Assembly (NCBI GenBank): GCA_036339995.1
Contig: JAYYZW010000119.1
Span: 1 to 64,000, forward strand
Source: JAYYZW01 sp036339995
GTDB taxonomy: Bacteria > Pseudomonadota > Gammaproteobacteria > Ga0077536
DNA: 64,000 bases
Direction: 5' to 3'
Shown here: positions 46,574 to 54,817 of the stretch, piece by piece
Position numbering within the stretch: the first letter of the stretch is position 1
How the letters are laid out: each line of letters starts with the position of its first letter
Notes under the pieces: generated by a model
What the model was told of the DNA's origin: nothing
The model's input: the letters and a program-made list of their open reading frames with translations, nothing else
Database searches by the model: none
Position numbers and translations under genes: made by a program

Positions 46574-46597
46574 ACCGAAACCCGTCGTTTTTAGCCC

Positions 46598-47557
46598 ATG
46601 GATGAGTTCGACCTCATCAAACGATATTTCCAAGCGCTGGAATCCGCGCGCGGCGATGTAAATATCGGTATCGGGGACGACACCGCAATCGTCGCATGGG
46701 ATTCAGCGGATGACATGGCGATCGCCGTCGATACCCTTGTCGAAGGCGTCCATTTTCCGGCCGGCACGGCGGCCGACGCGGTCGGCTACAAGGCCGTGGC
46801 CGTCAATCTCAGCGATTTCGCCGCGATGGGTGCAATGCCGCGCTATGCGACGCTCGCCCTGACTCTTCCGCGGGCGGACGCCGATTGGCTCCAGGCGTTC
46901 GCGAATGGAATGAATAAGGCCTTGGTGGACGCCGACACGGTGCTTGTCGGTGGGGATACGACACGCGGCCCGTTGACGGTCACGGTACAACTCGTGGGTC
47001 AATGCGAGGGTGCGCCGATGACGCGTGCGGGAGCCGAGCCCGACGACGTGATCCTGGTATCAGGAAGTCTGGGTGACGCGCGTGCGGGGCTCAACCTGCT
47101 GCGCGGCAATAGGTTTCCGGCTAGCGACGACGAGTGTGAACTGATTCGACGATTTCTGCGGCCCGAGGCCCGCCTCGAGCTCGGCCGCGTCTGTCGGATA
47201 CACGCGCATGCGGCCATCGATATTTCCGATGGATTGCTCGCCGATGTGGCTCACGTCATGGCGGCCAGCGCTTGTCGCGCGGAACTTGAAATCGAGGCGC
47301 TTCCACTCTCCACGGCCCTTGTAACTACCGTCGAACGTAGACGCGCCATGCAATATGCAACGGCGGGTGGTGACGATTATGAATTGGCCTTGTGCGTGCC
47401 GCCGACGGCTCTCGAACGCGTCCTGGAGGAAGCGGATCGAATCGCCGTGCCATTGACATCGATCGGGCGCGTAGTCGTGGGTGAGGGCGTTATCTGCCGC
47501 GACGCCGACGGTGCGGACGTAACGCCGCGCGCGAAGGGATACGTCCATTTCGACTGA
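46598..47557 (+). CDS. thiL: Thiamine-monophosphate kinase
   Basis: A 319-residue kinase that makes thiamine diphosphate. The N-terminal glycine/Asp motif is IGIGDDTAIVAWD; the Mg-binding parts are VDTLVEGVHF and DISDGLLADV. It supplies the cofactor for the thiamine-diphosphate enzyme at 52.3 kb. ATG 46598, after nusB by 24 bases. It converges with the DsrE-like gene across a gap with a weak GCCGCC / GGCGGT stem. Confidence 0.95.
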   Translation: MDEFDLIKRYFQALESARGDVNIGIGDDTAIVAWDSADDMAIAVDTLVEGVHFPAGTAADAVGYKAVAVNLSDFAAMGAMPRYATLALTLPRADADWLQAFANGMNKALVDADTVLVGGDTTRGPLTVTVQLVGQCEGAPMTRAGAEPDDVILVSGSLGDARAGLNLLRGNRFPASDDECELIRRFLRPEARLELGRVCRIHAHAAIDISDGLLADVAHVMAASACRAELEIEALPLSTALVTTVERRRAMQYATAGGDDYELALCVPPTALERVLEEADRIAVPLTSIGRVVVGEGVICRDADGADVTPRAKGYVHFD

Positions 47558-47586
47558 CAAAAGCCGCCCTTCATGCAATAGGCGGT

Positions 47587-47877
47587 CTAGAGCTGAACGA
47601 AACCCGCGGACTTTAGTCGTTCGATCTCGTCGGGCCCATAGGGGACGAACTCGATAAACGGTGGGACTTCCGATTCCTCGAGGCCGAGATTCGCGGCGGA
47701 GGCGGCACACATCTTAAAATCAAAAAGGTCGAAAGCATCGAGTTTTGCCGCGAGGTCGACGATGTTCTGATATTTCGAATAATTCCGGGACGAGAAAAAA
47801 TCGATGTCGGGGCCGTGAAGCACGAGCACGACTTTGAGGCTCGCGCGTTCGGCGACGTACGTTTCTTCATAAATCAT
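47587..47877 (-). CDS. DsrE-like protein, start lost or split in frame from an upstream anchor
   Basis: Ninety-six residues from ATG 47877. The sequence VVLVLHGPDIDFFS followed by a helix-rich half with FKMCAASAANLGL fits the DsrE/DsrF-like fold; Cys in MCAAS is at a place often used in sulfur relay. The expected first beta strand (AKLYFDVIG) lies upstream of this ATG in the same frame, directly after a TAA at 47947-47949. No start codon exists between that TAA and 47877. So translation from 47877 would give a truncated fold. Upstream of the TAA the same frame encodes a membrane anchor from 48108. Confidence 0.7.
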   Translation of the reverse strand: MIYEETYVAERASLKVVLVLHGPDIDFFSSRNYSKYQNIVDLAAKLDAFDLFDFKMCAASAANLGLEESEVPPFIEFVPYGPDEIERLKSAGFVQL

Positions 47878-47946
47878 GTAGGCGCGATCGAGCAGCGCGA
47901 AAAATTCATCCGTGCGGTGTCCGATGACGTCGAAATATAGCTTGGC

Positions 47947-48108
47947 TTAACTGGCCGGCGCGGGCACGGCAGTCTCCGACGGCGCCTGCGGTAACCGAAT
48001 CGCGGCGGTGTCGGGCGCCTCGTCCTCGGATGCGGTAAGAAACAGCAACATGAGAACGACGGCAGCGAATGCCGCTGTCACGACGAGGGTTTTCAAGACT
48101 GGGTTCAT
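47947..48108 (-). CDS. 53-residue membrane-anchored leader in frame with the DsrE-like gene
   Basis: From ATG 48108 the frame encodes a basic start (MNPVLKT), a hydrophobic helix (LVVTAAFAAVVLMLLFLTA) and an acidic, Pro/Ala-rich linker ending PAPAS before TAA. The TAA is followed at once, in the same frame, by the first strand of the DsrE-like domain. Signal peptide plus linker plus domain is a common layout for periplasmic DsrE-type proteins. The two pieces together would make a 173-residue protein. The leader alone has no evident role. Confidence 0.55.
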   Translation of the reverse strand: MNPVLKTLVVTAAFAAVVLMLLFLTASEDEAPDTAAIRLPQAPSETAVPAPAS

Positions 48109-48308
48109 GGCTGTCGGCGAAACTATCCTGGCGGGGCGCGATTGGGCGGCTCCGGGACATCCATTTTATTGTTAAAAGTTGCGGTTACGAATGGCTTGCC
48201 GTTCCAGCAGCCGGATCGTTCCACATCTCCCTAGCTACTGATAGGTATATACTGCCGGACGTCTCATATGGTGGGTGGTGTGTGCACGTGGTGGCGGCGA
48301 CGGCGAGC

Positions 48309-48947
48309 ATGGCGATCAGGATCCTGGACACAGCGCAGCTAATGGTCCAGCAGCGGGGTTTTCATGCCTTTAGTTACCGCGATATCGCGGACGAAATCGG
48401 CATAAAATCGGCCAGCATTCATTACCATTTCCCGACCAAGCCGGATCTCGCCCGCGCGATTCTGGACCGCATCATCGTCGCCTTCGACGCATGCCTCAAA
48501 GAACTCGACCTATTGACCGACACGCGGGAGAAATTACGGCGGTTCTGCGCGATATTCCTCGATACCTTTCAGGGCGGCGATCGCCTGTGCGCTTTCTGTA
48601 TGGTCGCGACCGCGCAGGACGGTCTGCCCGCCGCCGTGCGCGCACGCGTGACCGACTTTTGGCAAACCGGTGAGCTCTGGCTGGAAGGCGTCCTCGAAGA
48701 AGGCCACAAGAACGGCCGGCTTGCGTTCTCGACGAATCCGCAAACGGTCGCGCGGCTGTTCATCGTCGGGCTCGAAGGGGGTATGGTTACGGCGCGGGCT
48801 TTCGAAGATCGAGCGCGTTTCATTGCCATTGCGGATCACCTCGTGGCATCCGTCGTGCCGCCAGGGGCGAAACCCGAATCACTTAATACGGTCCAACCGG
48901 GTGGATGGGCTCGATTGAGCGCCGGCGATTCCACGAGCGGTCAATGA
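48309..48947 (+). CDS. TetR/AcrR family transcriptional regulator
   Basis: A 212-residue regulator. The helix-turn-helix covers residues 1-50 (ILDTAQLMVQQRGFHAFSYRDIADEIGIKSASIHYHF, key residues S-I-H-Y-H-F). The C-terminal ligand domain has FCMVATAQDGLP with a Cys, as in NemR/AcuR-like members that sense reactive compounds. Start ATG 48309 was chosen; GTG codons lie just upstream. The gap before it has an 8-base palindrome GTATATAC at 48245-48252 that could be part of an operator. It is probably linked with the SoxYZ-like gene 50 bases downstream. Confidence 0.88.
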   Translation: MAIRILDTAQLMVQQRGFHAFSYRDIADEIGIKSASIHYHFPTKPDLARAILDRIIVAFDACLKELDLLTDTREKLRRFCAIFLDTFQGGDRLCAFCMVATAQDGLPAAVRARVTDFWQTGELWLEGVLEEGHKNGRLAFSTNPQTVARLFIVGLEGGMVTARAFEDRARFIAIADHLVASVVPPGAKPESLNTVQPGGWARLSAGDSTSGQ

Positions 48948-48997
48948 TGAAGAGAGTTCGTGAAGCCGGGTAAAGACCGCGGTTAAAGGAGATAGAA

Positions 48998-49807
48998 ATG
49001 AGACGCATGTTCGACTTGATCACGACAGTGCTGATGATCGGCGCGATCACCGTGGTGTTTCCGGCTATCGCCGAGCAATCGGACGTGGACGCCTGGGCGA
49101 CCCTGTTGAAACCCCATTATTTCGGTGATGCCGAACTCGTGGAAGGGCATTCCATCATCGAGATGAAAACGCCTTACCGCGCGGAGGATGCTGCGTTTAC
49201 GCCGGTTTCCATCACGGCGAACATTCCGCAGACCGAAGAACGTTACATCGAGAAAATCTACCTGTTCGTCGAGAAGAATCCCCAGCCTTTGGCCGGTATT
49301 TTTCACTTGACCGCAGCGATGGGGCGCGCCGATCTCGCCATGCGGGTGCGCGTCGATATGTACACTAACGTCCGCGTGGTGGCGGTGCTGAATACCGGCG
49401 AGCATCATCTCGTAACGAATTTCGTCAAGGCCCAGGGCGGCTGCTCGGCGCCGCTGGCCTCGGATTTCGCAGCAGCCATGGAGAAAATCGGCTCGATGCG
49501 CTTTCGCACGGTCGGCGACCGCACTGCCGAGGATCTCCTCCTCGGCCAGTTCATGCTGAGCCATCCGAACGTCACCGGCATGCAGGAAGACCAGAAAACC
49601 CACCTCTTCCGCCCCGCTCATTACGTGAAAACCATCAAACTCTATCAGGGTGACAAGCTCCTCATGGTTGCTGAAACCGGGTTCTCCGTGAGCGAAGATC
49701 CCACGTTCCGTTTCTTCTTCCGTCCCGATGGTGCCGCTGAACTGCGTGCGGAAGTAGAAGATTCCAAGGGCCTTTCCTGGGCAGAGACGTTCAAGATCAA
49801 AACCTGA
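48998..49807 (+). CDS. SoxYZ-like fused sulfur carrier (quinoprotein-associated family)
   Basis: A 269-residue exported protein with a signal peptide cleaved near AIA-EQS (residue 25). Residues 35-165 are SoxY-like and end with the carrier motif AQGGCSAP (Cys149). Residues 185-269 are SoxZ-like (HPNVTGMQED, FSVSEDPTFRFFF). In SoxYZ of thiosulfate oxidation the Cys carries the sulfane substrate. This fused family usually occurs near PQQ-dependent alcohol dehydrogenases. No sox genes or quinoprotein genes are in this window, so the substrate is unknown. Strong AAAGGAGA ribosome site. Confidence 0.85.
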   Translation: MRRMFDLITTVLMIGAITVVFPAIAEQSDVDAWATLLKPHYFGDAELVEGHSIIEMKTPYRAEDAAFTPVSITANIPQTEERYIEKIYLFVEKNPQPLAGIFHLTAAMGRADLAMRVRVDMYTNVRVVAVLNTGEHHLVTNFVKAQGGCSAPLASDFAAAMEKIGSMRFRTVGDRTAEDLLLGQFMLSHPNVTGMQEDQKTHLFRPAHYVKTIKLYQGDKLLMVAETGFSVSEDPTFRFFFRPDGAAELRAEVEDSKGLSWAETFKIKT

Positions 49808-49886
49808 GAAGAATTCGTAAGCACTGATTTTCAGCAGTCTGAATGCGCTAGAATCCAGCGCAACATTCCACCAAGCGGCTTAGCCA

Positions 49887-50639
49887 ATGACCGGTAATTT
49901 CCGCCAACGACTCATCGCCGGCGAAACACTGATCGGCACCATCGTCACGCTCGAATCCCCCGAGATCGTCGAAGCCCTGTGTCATATCGGGTTCGACTGG
50001 CTGTTCATCGAAACCGAGCACTCGCCGCTGCTCCCGCACGCAGTACAGCAGATCATCCAGATGGCGGCCGACACCCCGTGTGTCGTGCGCCTGTCACGCA
50101 GCGACGAAATCTCGATCAAGCGCGCACTCGACGCTGGTGCAGCCGGCATCATCGTGCCGCAGGTCAATTCGCCCGCACATGCCAGGCTCGTTGTCAGCTA
50201 TGCGAAATACGCGCCGATGGGAACGCGCGGCATCGGTCTGAACAGGGCCAGCAAGTACGGTCTTAATTTCGATGACTACGTGGCGAACGCCAACGAGAAC
50301 ACCACTGTCATCGTACAGGCCGAACATATCGATGCGGTGGAAAACATCGACGAAATCTGTGACGTGGAAGGCGTCGACGCCGTTTTCATCGGTCCCTACG
50401 ATCTGTCCGCAAGCCTCAACAAGATCGGTCGCCTGCGTGACCGTGAGGTCCTGGATGCGATGAACCGCGTACGTGATGCCTGCATTGAAAAGGGCGTAAA
50501 GCTCGGCGTCTACGGCCGCGGGCCCGAAGAGGTCGCGCCCTACGAAGCCGAGGGCTATAACCTGCTTTGCTGTGGCGCCGACATTGCGGTATTCGCCGCC
50601 GGTGCGAAGCACCTGCTAGAAACTTTGCGCGACAAATAA
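49887..50639 (+). CDS. HpcH/HpaI-family aldolase
   Basis: A 250-residue metal-dependent class II aldolase. FDWLFIETEHSPL (acidic metal/pyruvate site), LDAGAAGIIVPQVNSPAHAR, GTRGIGLNRASKYG and VDAVFIGPYDLSASL are in the order seen in 2-keto-3-deoxy-sugar-acid and hydroxy-ketoacid aldolases. It splits a 4-hydroxy-2-oxo acid to pyruvate and an aldehyde; the substrate is not known. It is followed by a RraA-type aldolase 9 bases later, likely the same operon. Confidence 0.9.
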   Translation: MTGNFRQRLIAGETLIGTIVTLESPEIVEALCHIGFDWLFIETEHSPLLPHAVQQIIQMAADTPCVVRLSRSDEISIKRALDAGAAGIIVPQVNSPAHARLVVSYAKYAPMGTRGIGLNRASKYGLNFDDYVANANENTTVIVQAEHIDAVENIDEICDVEGVDAVFIGPYDLSASLNKIGRLRDREVLDAMNRVRDACIEKGVKLGVYGRGPEEVAPYEAEGYNLLCCGADIAVFAAGAKHLLETLRDK

Positions 50640-50648
50640 GACCTCCGA

Positions 50649-51311
50649 ATGGACGCGGAATTACGAAAGGCGCTGTTGGAACTGGATTGCGCATCGCTCG
50701 CAGACGCCGACAAGTCGCTCAGGGTCGTCGATTCGGCGATCCGTCCGCTCAATCCGGGGCGAAAACTCCTCGGCGTCGCCCGCACCGTGCGCTGTCACGA
50801 GGATTTTCTGACGGTGATTAAGGCGCTGGACGAATCGCGTCCGGGCGAGATTCTGGTCGTTGATACGCAGGGCGGCAAGCGAGCGGTGGTCGGTGAATTA
50901 TTTTCGCTCGAAGCGGCCCGGCGCGGCCTGGCGGGGATCATCGTCGACGGCGCGGTGCGGGACATGCATACCATTCGATCCCTGGACATGCCGGTTTACG
51001 CCCGCGCGTTCTGCCCCTGCTCGGGTACGACGCGCAGCTTGACGGAGACGCAGTGCCAGATTGAATGCGGTGGCGTCCCGGTGGATCCCGGCGACATCGT
51101 CGTGGGCGACGAGGACGGCATCGTGATCGCGACCGAAGAAGAGCTGCACGCGCTGGTCCCGACCGCGATGGAGATCGAGCGCACCGAAGCGCAAGTTCGC
51201 GACCGAATGGCGGCTGGAACGGGACTCATCGACATGCTCAACTATCGTGAACACGCCGCGGCCGTGGCGCGCGGCGAAGACAGTAAGCTTCAGTTCAAGC
51301 TCAACGAATAG
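50649..51311 (+). CDS. RraA-family protein (4-hydroxy-4-methyl-2-oxoglutarate aldolase type)
   Basis: A 220-residue RraA-like protein. GLAGIIVDGAVRDMHTIRSLDMPVYAR contains the Asp of the metal site and the Arg of the substrate site. ARTVRCHEDF and VDPGDIVVGDEDGIVIA are family motifs. The enzymes of this group act as HMG/CHA aldolases with pyruvate as product, or as RNase E inhibitors (RraA proper). The pairing with an HpaI-type aldolase favours the catabolic role. Confidence 0.87.
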   Translation: MDAELRKALLELDCASLADADKSLRVVDSAIRPLNPGRKLLGVARTVRCHEDFLTVIKALDESRPGEILVVDTQGGKRAVVGELFSLEAARRGLAGIIVDGAVRDMHTIRSLDMPVYARAFCPCSGTTRSLTETQCQIECGGVPVDPGDIVVGDEDGIVIATEEELHALVPTAMEIERTEAQVRDRMAAGTGLIDMLNYREHAAAVARGEDSKLQFKLNE

Positions 51312-51312
51312 G

Positions 51313-51687
51313 GTGAAGCGCGATCGGGTATCTCTACTTCGCGTGCCAGCCCTGGTTGGCCTCCTCACCGGATTTGTCATCGATATCGCGCCCGGCATCG
51401 AACCCGGAGGCGAGGCTCTGGTACGGGATCTCGCGCAATGCGCGGCCTTTTTCTTCAATGCCACGAACGCCCGTCCCATGGAAGAATACGAGCGCCTCTA
51501 TGGAGCGGGTGAACGAGCCGTCAATCGCGCAATGCAGATTCTCGGGCGCACCACGGTCGACCGCCTGATCGGCGATGCGTCCGTGGAAATGACCGCGGAC
51601 ATGGGTCAGGATTGGAGAAATTTCGGCCGCATCGAGGCACGCTTAGGTGCGAAGTGCTGGGAGTTGGTCGGTATCGACCGTAAGTGA
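51313..51687 (+). CDS. Small protein of unknown function after the RraA gene
   Basis: One hundred and twenty-four residues from GTG 51313, one base after the RraA stop. It has a basic, hydrophobic N-terminus (LLRVPALVGLLTGFVIDIAPG) that could be a signal or anchor, and a soluble helical body with two Cys (AQCAAFFFN and AKCWELVG). I do not recognise a family. Tight spacing suggests co-transcription with the two aldolases. The start is uncertain: the frame is open to 51247 inside the RraA gene. Confidence 0.55.
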   Translation: MKRDRVSLLRVPALVGLLTGFVIDIAPGIEPGGEALVRDLAQCAAFFFNATNARPMEEYERLYGAGERAVNRAMQILGRTTVDRLIGDASVEMTADMGQDWRNFGRIEARLGAKCWELVGIDRK

Positions 51688-51699
51688 GGGGAAGGCCGT

Positions 51700-51711
51700 A
51701 TCGGTACCGAT
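51700..51711. repeat. 12-bp perfect palindrome ATCGGTACCGAT
   Basis: It lies in the 73-base gap between the convergent ends of the unknown small gene and the DinB-family gene. It may be a weak bidirectional hairpin; no U-run is present. Confidence 0.4.
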
Positions 51712-51760
51712 GCCGAAATAGCGAACGCCTACGGCGTACCCAGGTGATCGGATATGCGGC

Positions 51761-52258
51761 TTAGGCGTCGAGTCCGCGCAGGTACCAGATCAGGTCCATT
51801 TCCGGTACGTTGTGTCCGAATCCGGAGATGGCTGAGGAGATCTGTCCGCGATGATGGGTCCCGTGATTGAATACGTGCGGTAGTATTGAAGGTAGCGAGT
51901 TGCGAAAATCTGCACCGGACATGTTCTGGTAGACGAGGTTGCGGGCAAGCGCAGCTTCGTCCTGCCCTGCGATCCAGGTCTTCCATCGGGCGGATTGTGT
52001 ATAAAGCCTGCGTTCCAGTTCCGCACGATCGCCCTCGATCTCCGCATCCAGGCCAGGTACATCGAACGGGTCTTTGACGCAGCGTCCGTACCAGACCTCG
52101 TCACCCACGGGCAGGTGATTCAAGGTTCCGTGAATACTTCGAAAACACAGTCCCGAATCAGCGAAATACTGATCGCTGGATACAGAGAGCAGGGCGTTGT
52201 AGAGCACTTCGAAGGCCCAGACGTGGTAGTCGGCCAGCATCAGCAAATGATTTTTCAC
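51761..52258 (-). CDS. DinB-family protein
   Basis: A 165-residue four-helix bundle. The three metal-binding histidines can be placed in SIHGTLNHL and FNHGTHHRGQ, as in DinB/YfiT-like metal-dependent thiol transferases. The family is usually damage- or stress-related, or uses bacillithiol or other thiols; the exact role is unknown. The gene is divergent from the thiamine-diphosphate enzyme. A hairpin GTAGGT / GCCTAC is in the shared upstream gap (near 52291-52306). Confidence 0.88.
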   Translation of the reverse strand: MKNHLLMLADYHVWAFEVLYNALLSVSSDQYFADSGLCFRSIHGTLNHLPVGDEVWYGRCVKDPFDVPGLDAEIEGDRAELERRLYTQSARWKTWIAGQDEAALARNLVYQNMSGADFRNSLPSILPHVFNHGTHHRGQISSAISGFGHNVPEMDLIWYLRGLDA

Positions 52259-52347
52259 GGAGTTCTCTTAAATACCGATATGCGCGCAGTAGGTCATAGC
52301 CTACCGAATGATGTTGATGAAAAATAAGGCTTAAAAAAGGATTGAAT

Positions 52348-53913
52348 ATGAATGGCGCTCACGCCTTGCTAGATGCGCTGGTCGACGCCGGCGTCAATGT
52401 CTGTTTCGCCAACCCGGGCACCTCGGAGATGCATCTGGTTTCGGCCATCGGCAAAAGCGACGCCATGCGCCCGGTCCTCTGCCTGTTCGAAGGCGTCGTT
52501 TCAGGGGCGGCCGATGGCTACGCGCGCATGAGCGGAAAACCTGCGATCACCTTGCTGCATCTCGGCCCCGGATTCTCCAACAGCATGGCGAATCTGCACA
52601 ACGCGCGCCGCGCGCATTCGCCGCTCGTCAACATCATCGGCGATCACGCTACCTGGCATCACAAGTACGACGCGCCGTTGACATCCGACGTACCTGCGCA
52701 TGCCCGCATCCATTCGCATTGGCTCAAGGTAACGGAGTCCGCCGAGGACCTGGCCCTGGCCGGAGCCGAGGCGGTACAGGCGTCGATGGAAGGTGCGGGC
52801 AAGATCTCGACCCTCATCGTGCCGGCAAATCATGCCTGGGAGCCGGCGACGAAATCCTATGATCGCCTGCCGCCCCCGGAATTGCCGGCCGTTATTGACG
52901 CGCATGTCGATGCAGCCGCGAAGGCTTTGAAGAATGGCAGGCGAACGGCGCTGCTACTCGGCGGCCACGCCCTGCGCGATCCGTCCCTAGCGTCCGCCGG
53001 ACGGATTGCGGCAGCCACCGGCGCGGCGCTGTTGTGCGAAACCTTTTCGGCCCGACTTGAGCGAGGCGCCGGGCGTGTTCCCTTGCAGCGCATTCCGTAT
53101 TTTGCCGAACTGGCCAGCGAATATCTGAAGGAATTCGAACAGATGATCCTGATCGGCGCACAACGACCGGTCGCTTTTTTCGCGTATCCGGACGTCGCGA
53201 GCCTGCTCGTGACCGAAACCTGCGAAATGATCGAACTGGCCGGTGTCGATGACGACATCTCGGCCTCACTCGCCGCACTTGCAGACGCACTCGATGCGCC
53301 GGCGAACGTCGCCGTGCAGCAACGCGTCGCATCTGTCGTGCCCGATGGCGAGCTGACTCCCGCTGCCGTCGGCGACGTCATCAACGCTCTGCTGCCCGAG
53401 CAGACGATTCTGGTTGACGAAGGGATTACCTGCGGACTGGAACTGTTCACCCGCACCGTGGGCGCGGCGCCGCACGACTGGCTCTCGATAACAGGCGGGT
53501 CGATCGGCCATGGCCTGCCGGTCAGTTTGGGCGCGAGTATCGCCTGCCCGCAGCGCAAAGTCGTTGCGTTTCAGGCGGACGGCAGCGCTATGTATACGGT
53601 ACAGGCCCTGTGGAGCATGATGCGTGAAGAGACGGACGTTACGGTGGTGTTGATGAACAACAGCAGCTACGCCATTCTCAACATTGAGCTCACGCGACTC
53701 AAGACAGGCGAGCCCACGCCGAAGACGCTATCCATGCTCGACCTGTCAAACCCGGACATCGATTGGGTGAGCATCGCCCGGGGCATGCAAATGCCCGCGA
53801 ACCGCGCGGCGACGGTCGCAGAATTCCATCAGCAGTTTGGCGAAGCCATGCAAACGCAGGGGCCGTGCCTGATCGAGGTGAAGCTTGCGCAGCGACCGGG
53901 AGCTACTGCGTGA
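52348..53913 (+). CDS. Thiamine-diphosphate enzyme, acetolactate synthase large-subunit type
   Basis: A 521-residue enzyme with the three domains of the IlvB/benzoylformate decarboxylase group. The catalytic Glu is in CLFEGVVSGAADGYARM. The ThDP-binding motif is QADGSAMYT to MNNSSYAILN. It has GFSNSMANLHNARRAHSPL in the Pyr domain. No small subunit gene is near, so true acetolactate synthesis for branched-chain amino acids is unlikely; a 2-oxo-acid decarboxylase or carboligase role is more plausible. ATG 52348 has AAAGGA upstream; TTG 52342 is possible. Confidence 0.85.
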   Translation: MNGAHALLDALVDAGVNVCFANPGTSEMHLVSAIGKSDAMRPVLCLFEGVVSGAADGYARMSGKPAITLLHLGPGFSNSMANLHNARRAHSPLVNIIGDHATWHHKYDAPLTSDVPAHARIHSHWLKVTESAEDLALAGAEAVQASMEGAGKISTLIVPANHAWEPATKSYDRLPPPELPAVIDAHVDAAAKALKNGRRTALLLGGHALRDPSLASAGRIAAATGAALLCETFSARLERGAGRVPLQRIPYFAELASEYLKEFEQMILIGAQRPVAFFAYPDVASLLVTETCEMIELAGVDDDISASLAALADALDAPANVAVQQRVASVVPDGELTPAAVGDVINALLPEQTILVDEGITCGLELFTRTVGAAPHDWLSITGGSIGHGLPVSLGASIACPQRKVVAFQADGSAMYTVQALWSMMREETDVTVVLMNNSSYAILNIELTRLKTGEPTPKTLSMLDLSNPDIDWVSIARGMQMPANRAATVAEFHQQFGEAMQTQGPCLIEVKLAQRPGATA

Positions 53914-53919
53914 GCTTAG

Positions 53920-54080
53920 GGAACCTCTGAATAAGTTACGGCACATCTGCCTTGCCCGTGAAATTGCGGAGCCTTACGTTACGAACCTTGCCAATAGTCC
54001 TCGCTATTGCCTGCGGTTCGTGCCTCGATCTGCACTGTTCATGAACAATTCAGACGCACCATGACTTATTCAGAGGTTCC
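53920..54080 (+). mobile_element. MITE-like inverted-repeat element, copy C (161 bp)
   Basis: Ends are GGAACCTCTGAATAAGTTAC on the left and, as complement, GGAACCTCTGAATAAGTCAT on the right. It sits between TTAG (53916-53919) and TCAG (54081-54084), a target duplication with one mismatch. It is nearly identical to copy B along its length, but the central stem has changed to CCAATAG / CTATTGC. The right repeat supplies the TGA stop of the lipoprotein gene. It lies between two convergent genes and has no coding capacity. Confidence 0.87.
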
Positions 54081-54800
54081 TCAGATTCCAGATTCCTGAG
54101 CGGCGATCCCTATTGCGTTCGTCAACAAGACCGACAAGGAATCGAATATCGTCGTGCGATGCGATTCTCTAATTGCCTGCACGCCAGAGCCGGTTTCGTA
54201 TCGAGGCCGCCACACCGACTCCGTGAGCGGAGCGACCTGCCGTCCGCCCGCTCTGCCGACAACGAATTGCCTTTTCACGTCAATGGCTTCGATTGCGATG
54301 GCGGCATAGGCGAATACGCCCGTATCGAAGGCTTTCTGGAAGCCGTAACCGCGAATGTTCTGGTTGGTATGGGTGACGTAGTCTTGCGCGATGTCCGGAT
54401 AGACTACCACCACCATATCGAGGCCTTTTGCGGCGCCCGCCTGGTAAACGCGTTCGTGAATCTCACCGGTATCGCGGTAACCCCATTTGGATTCGGCAAT
54501 ACCAAACGAGCTGTCGTCCCGGCGGATCCGAATCACCTCGAACCCTTTCCTGCGCAACCGGGCGCCGACTTTTTCATAGACGAGGGCGTCAGCGTCCCAG
54601 CCTTCCAGCACGGTGCTGGAGAACTTGCTTTCCATGGCTGATATCGACAGGTAACTTATGTAGGGTTGCCGGTTGACCAGCGACAGCACGCCGACCTTGG
54701 TGATCCTCGCCGCATGCTCCGCGGTCATGCGTGATTGGCTGGTATTCAGCAGGCAGCCCGTCAGCGCGGCGCAGCACAGATAGATCAAATTTTTGATCAC
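54081..54800 (-). CDS. Putative lipoprotein, unknown function
   Basis: A 239-residue protein. GTG 54800 gives a short basic start, a hydrophobic stretch and the lipobox LTGC, so Cys near residue 15 is the lipidation site. The mature part has a mixed alpha/beta pattern (VGARLRRKGFEVIRIRR, GLDMVVVVYPDI, FAYAAIAIEAIDVKRQFVVG), which reminds me of TolB-N or DUF-type periplasmic domains without a firm match. The TGA stop lies in the TCAG target repeat of element C. It is last in the run metY-CMD-ATC hydrolase-lipoprotein. Confidence 0.7.
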   Translation of the reverse strand: MIKNLIYLCCAALTGCLLNTSQSRMTAEHAARITKVGVLSLVNRQPYISYLSISAMESKFSSTVLEGWDADALVYEKVGARLRRKGFEVIRIRRDDSSFGIAESKWGYRDTGEIHERVYQAGAAKGLDMVVVVYPDIAQDYVTHTNQNIRGYGFQKAFDTGVFAYAAIAIEAIDVKRQFVVGRAGGRQVAPLTESVWRPRYETGSGVQAIRESHRTTIFDSLSVLLTNAIGIAAQESGI

Positions 54801-54817
54801 GTTCGATGCCGAAATCG

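Noticed and set aside
47558..47586. Strong bidirectional terminator between thiL and the DsrE-like gene
   Set aside because: The GCCGCC / GGCGGT stem has a 12-base loop and no U-run, so support is too weak.
48245..48252. TetR operator GTATATAC
   Set aside because: The palindrome is only 8 bases long and AT-rich 8-mers occur by chance; kept as a remark only.
50649..51311. Assignment as RNase E inhibitor RraA proper
   Set aside because: The gene is longer than E. coli RraA (161 residues) and linked to an HpaI-type aldolase, so a catabolic aldolase is more likely.
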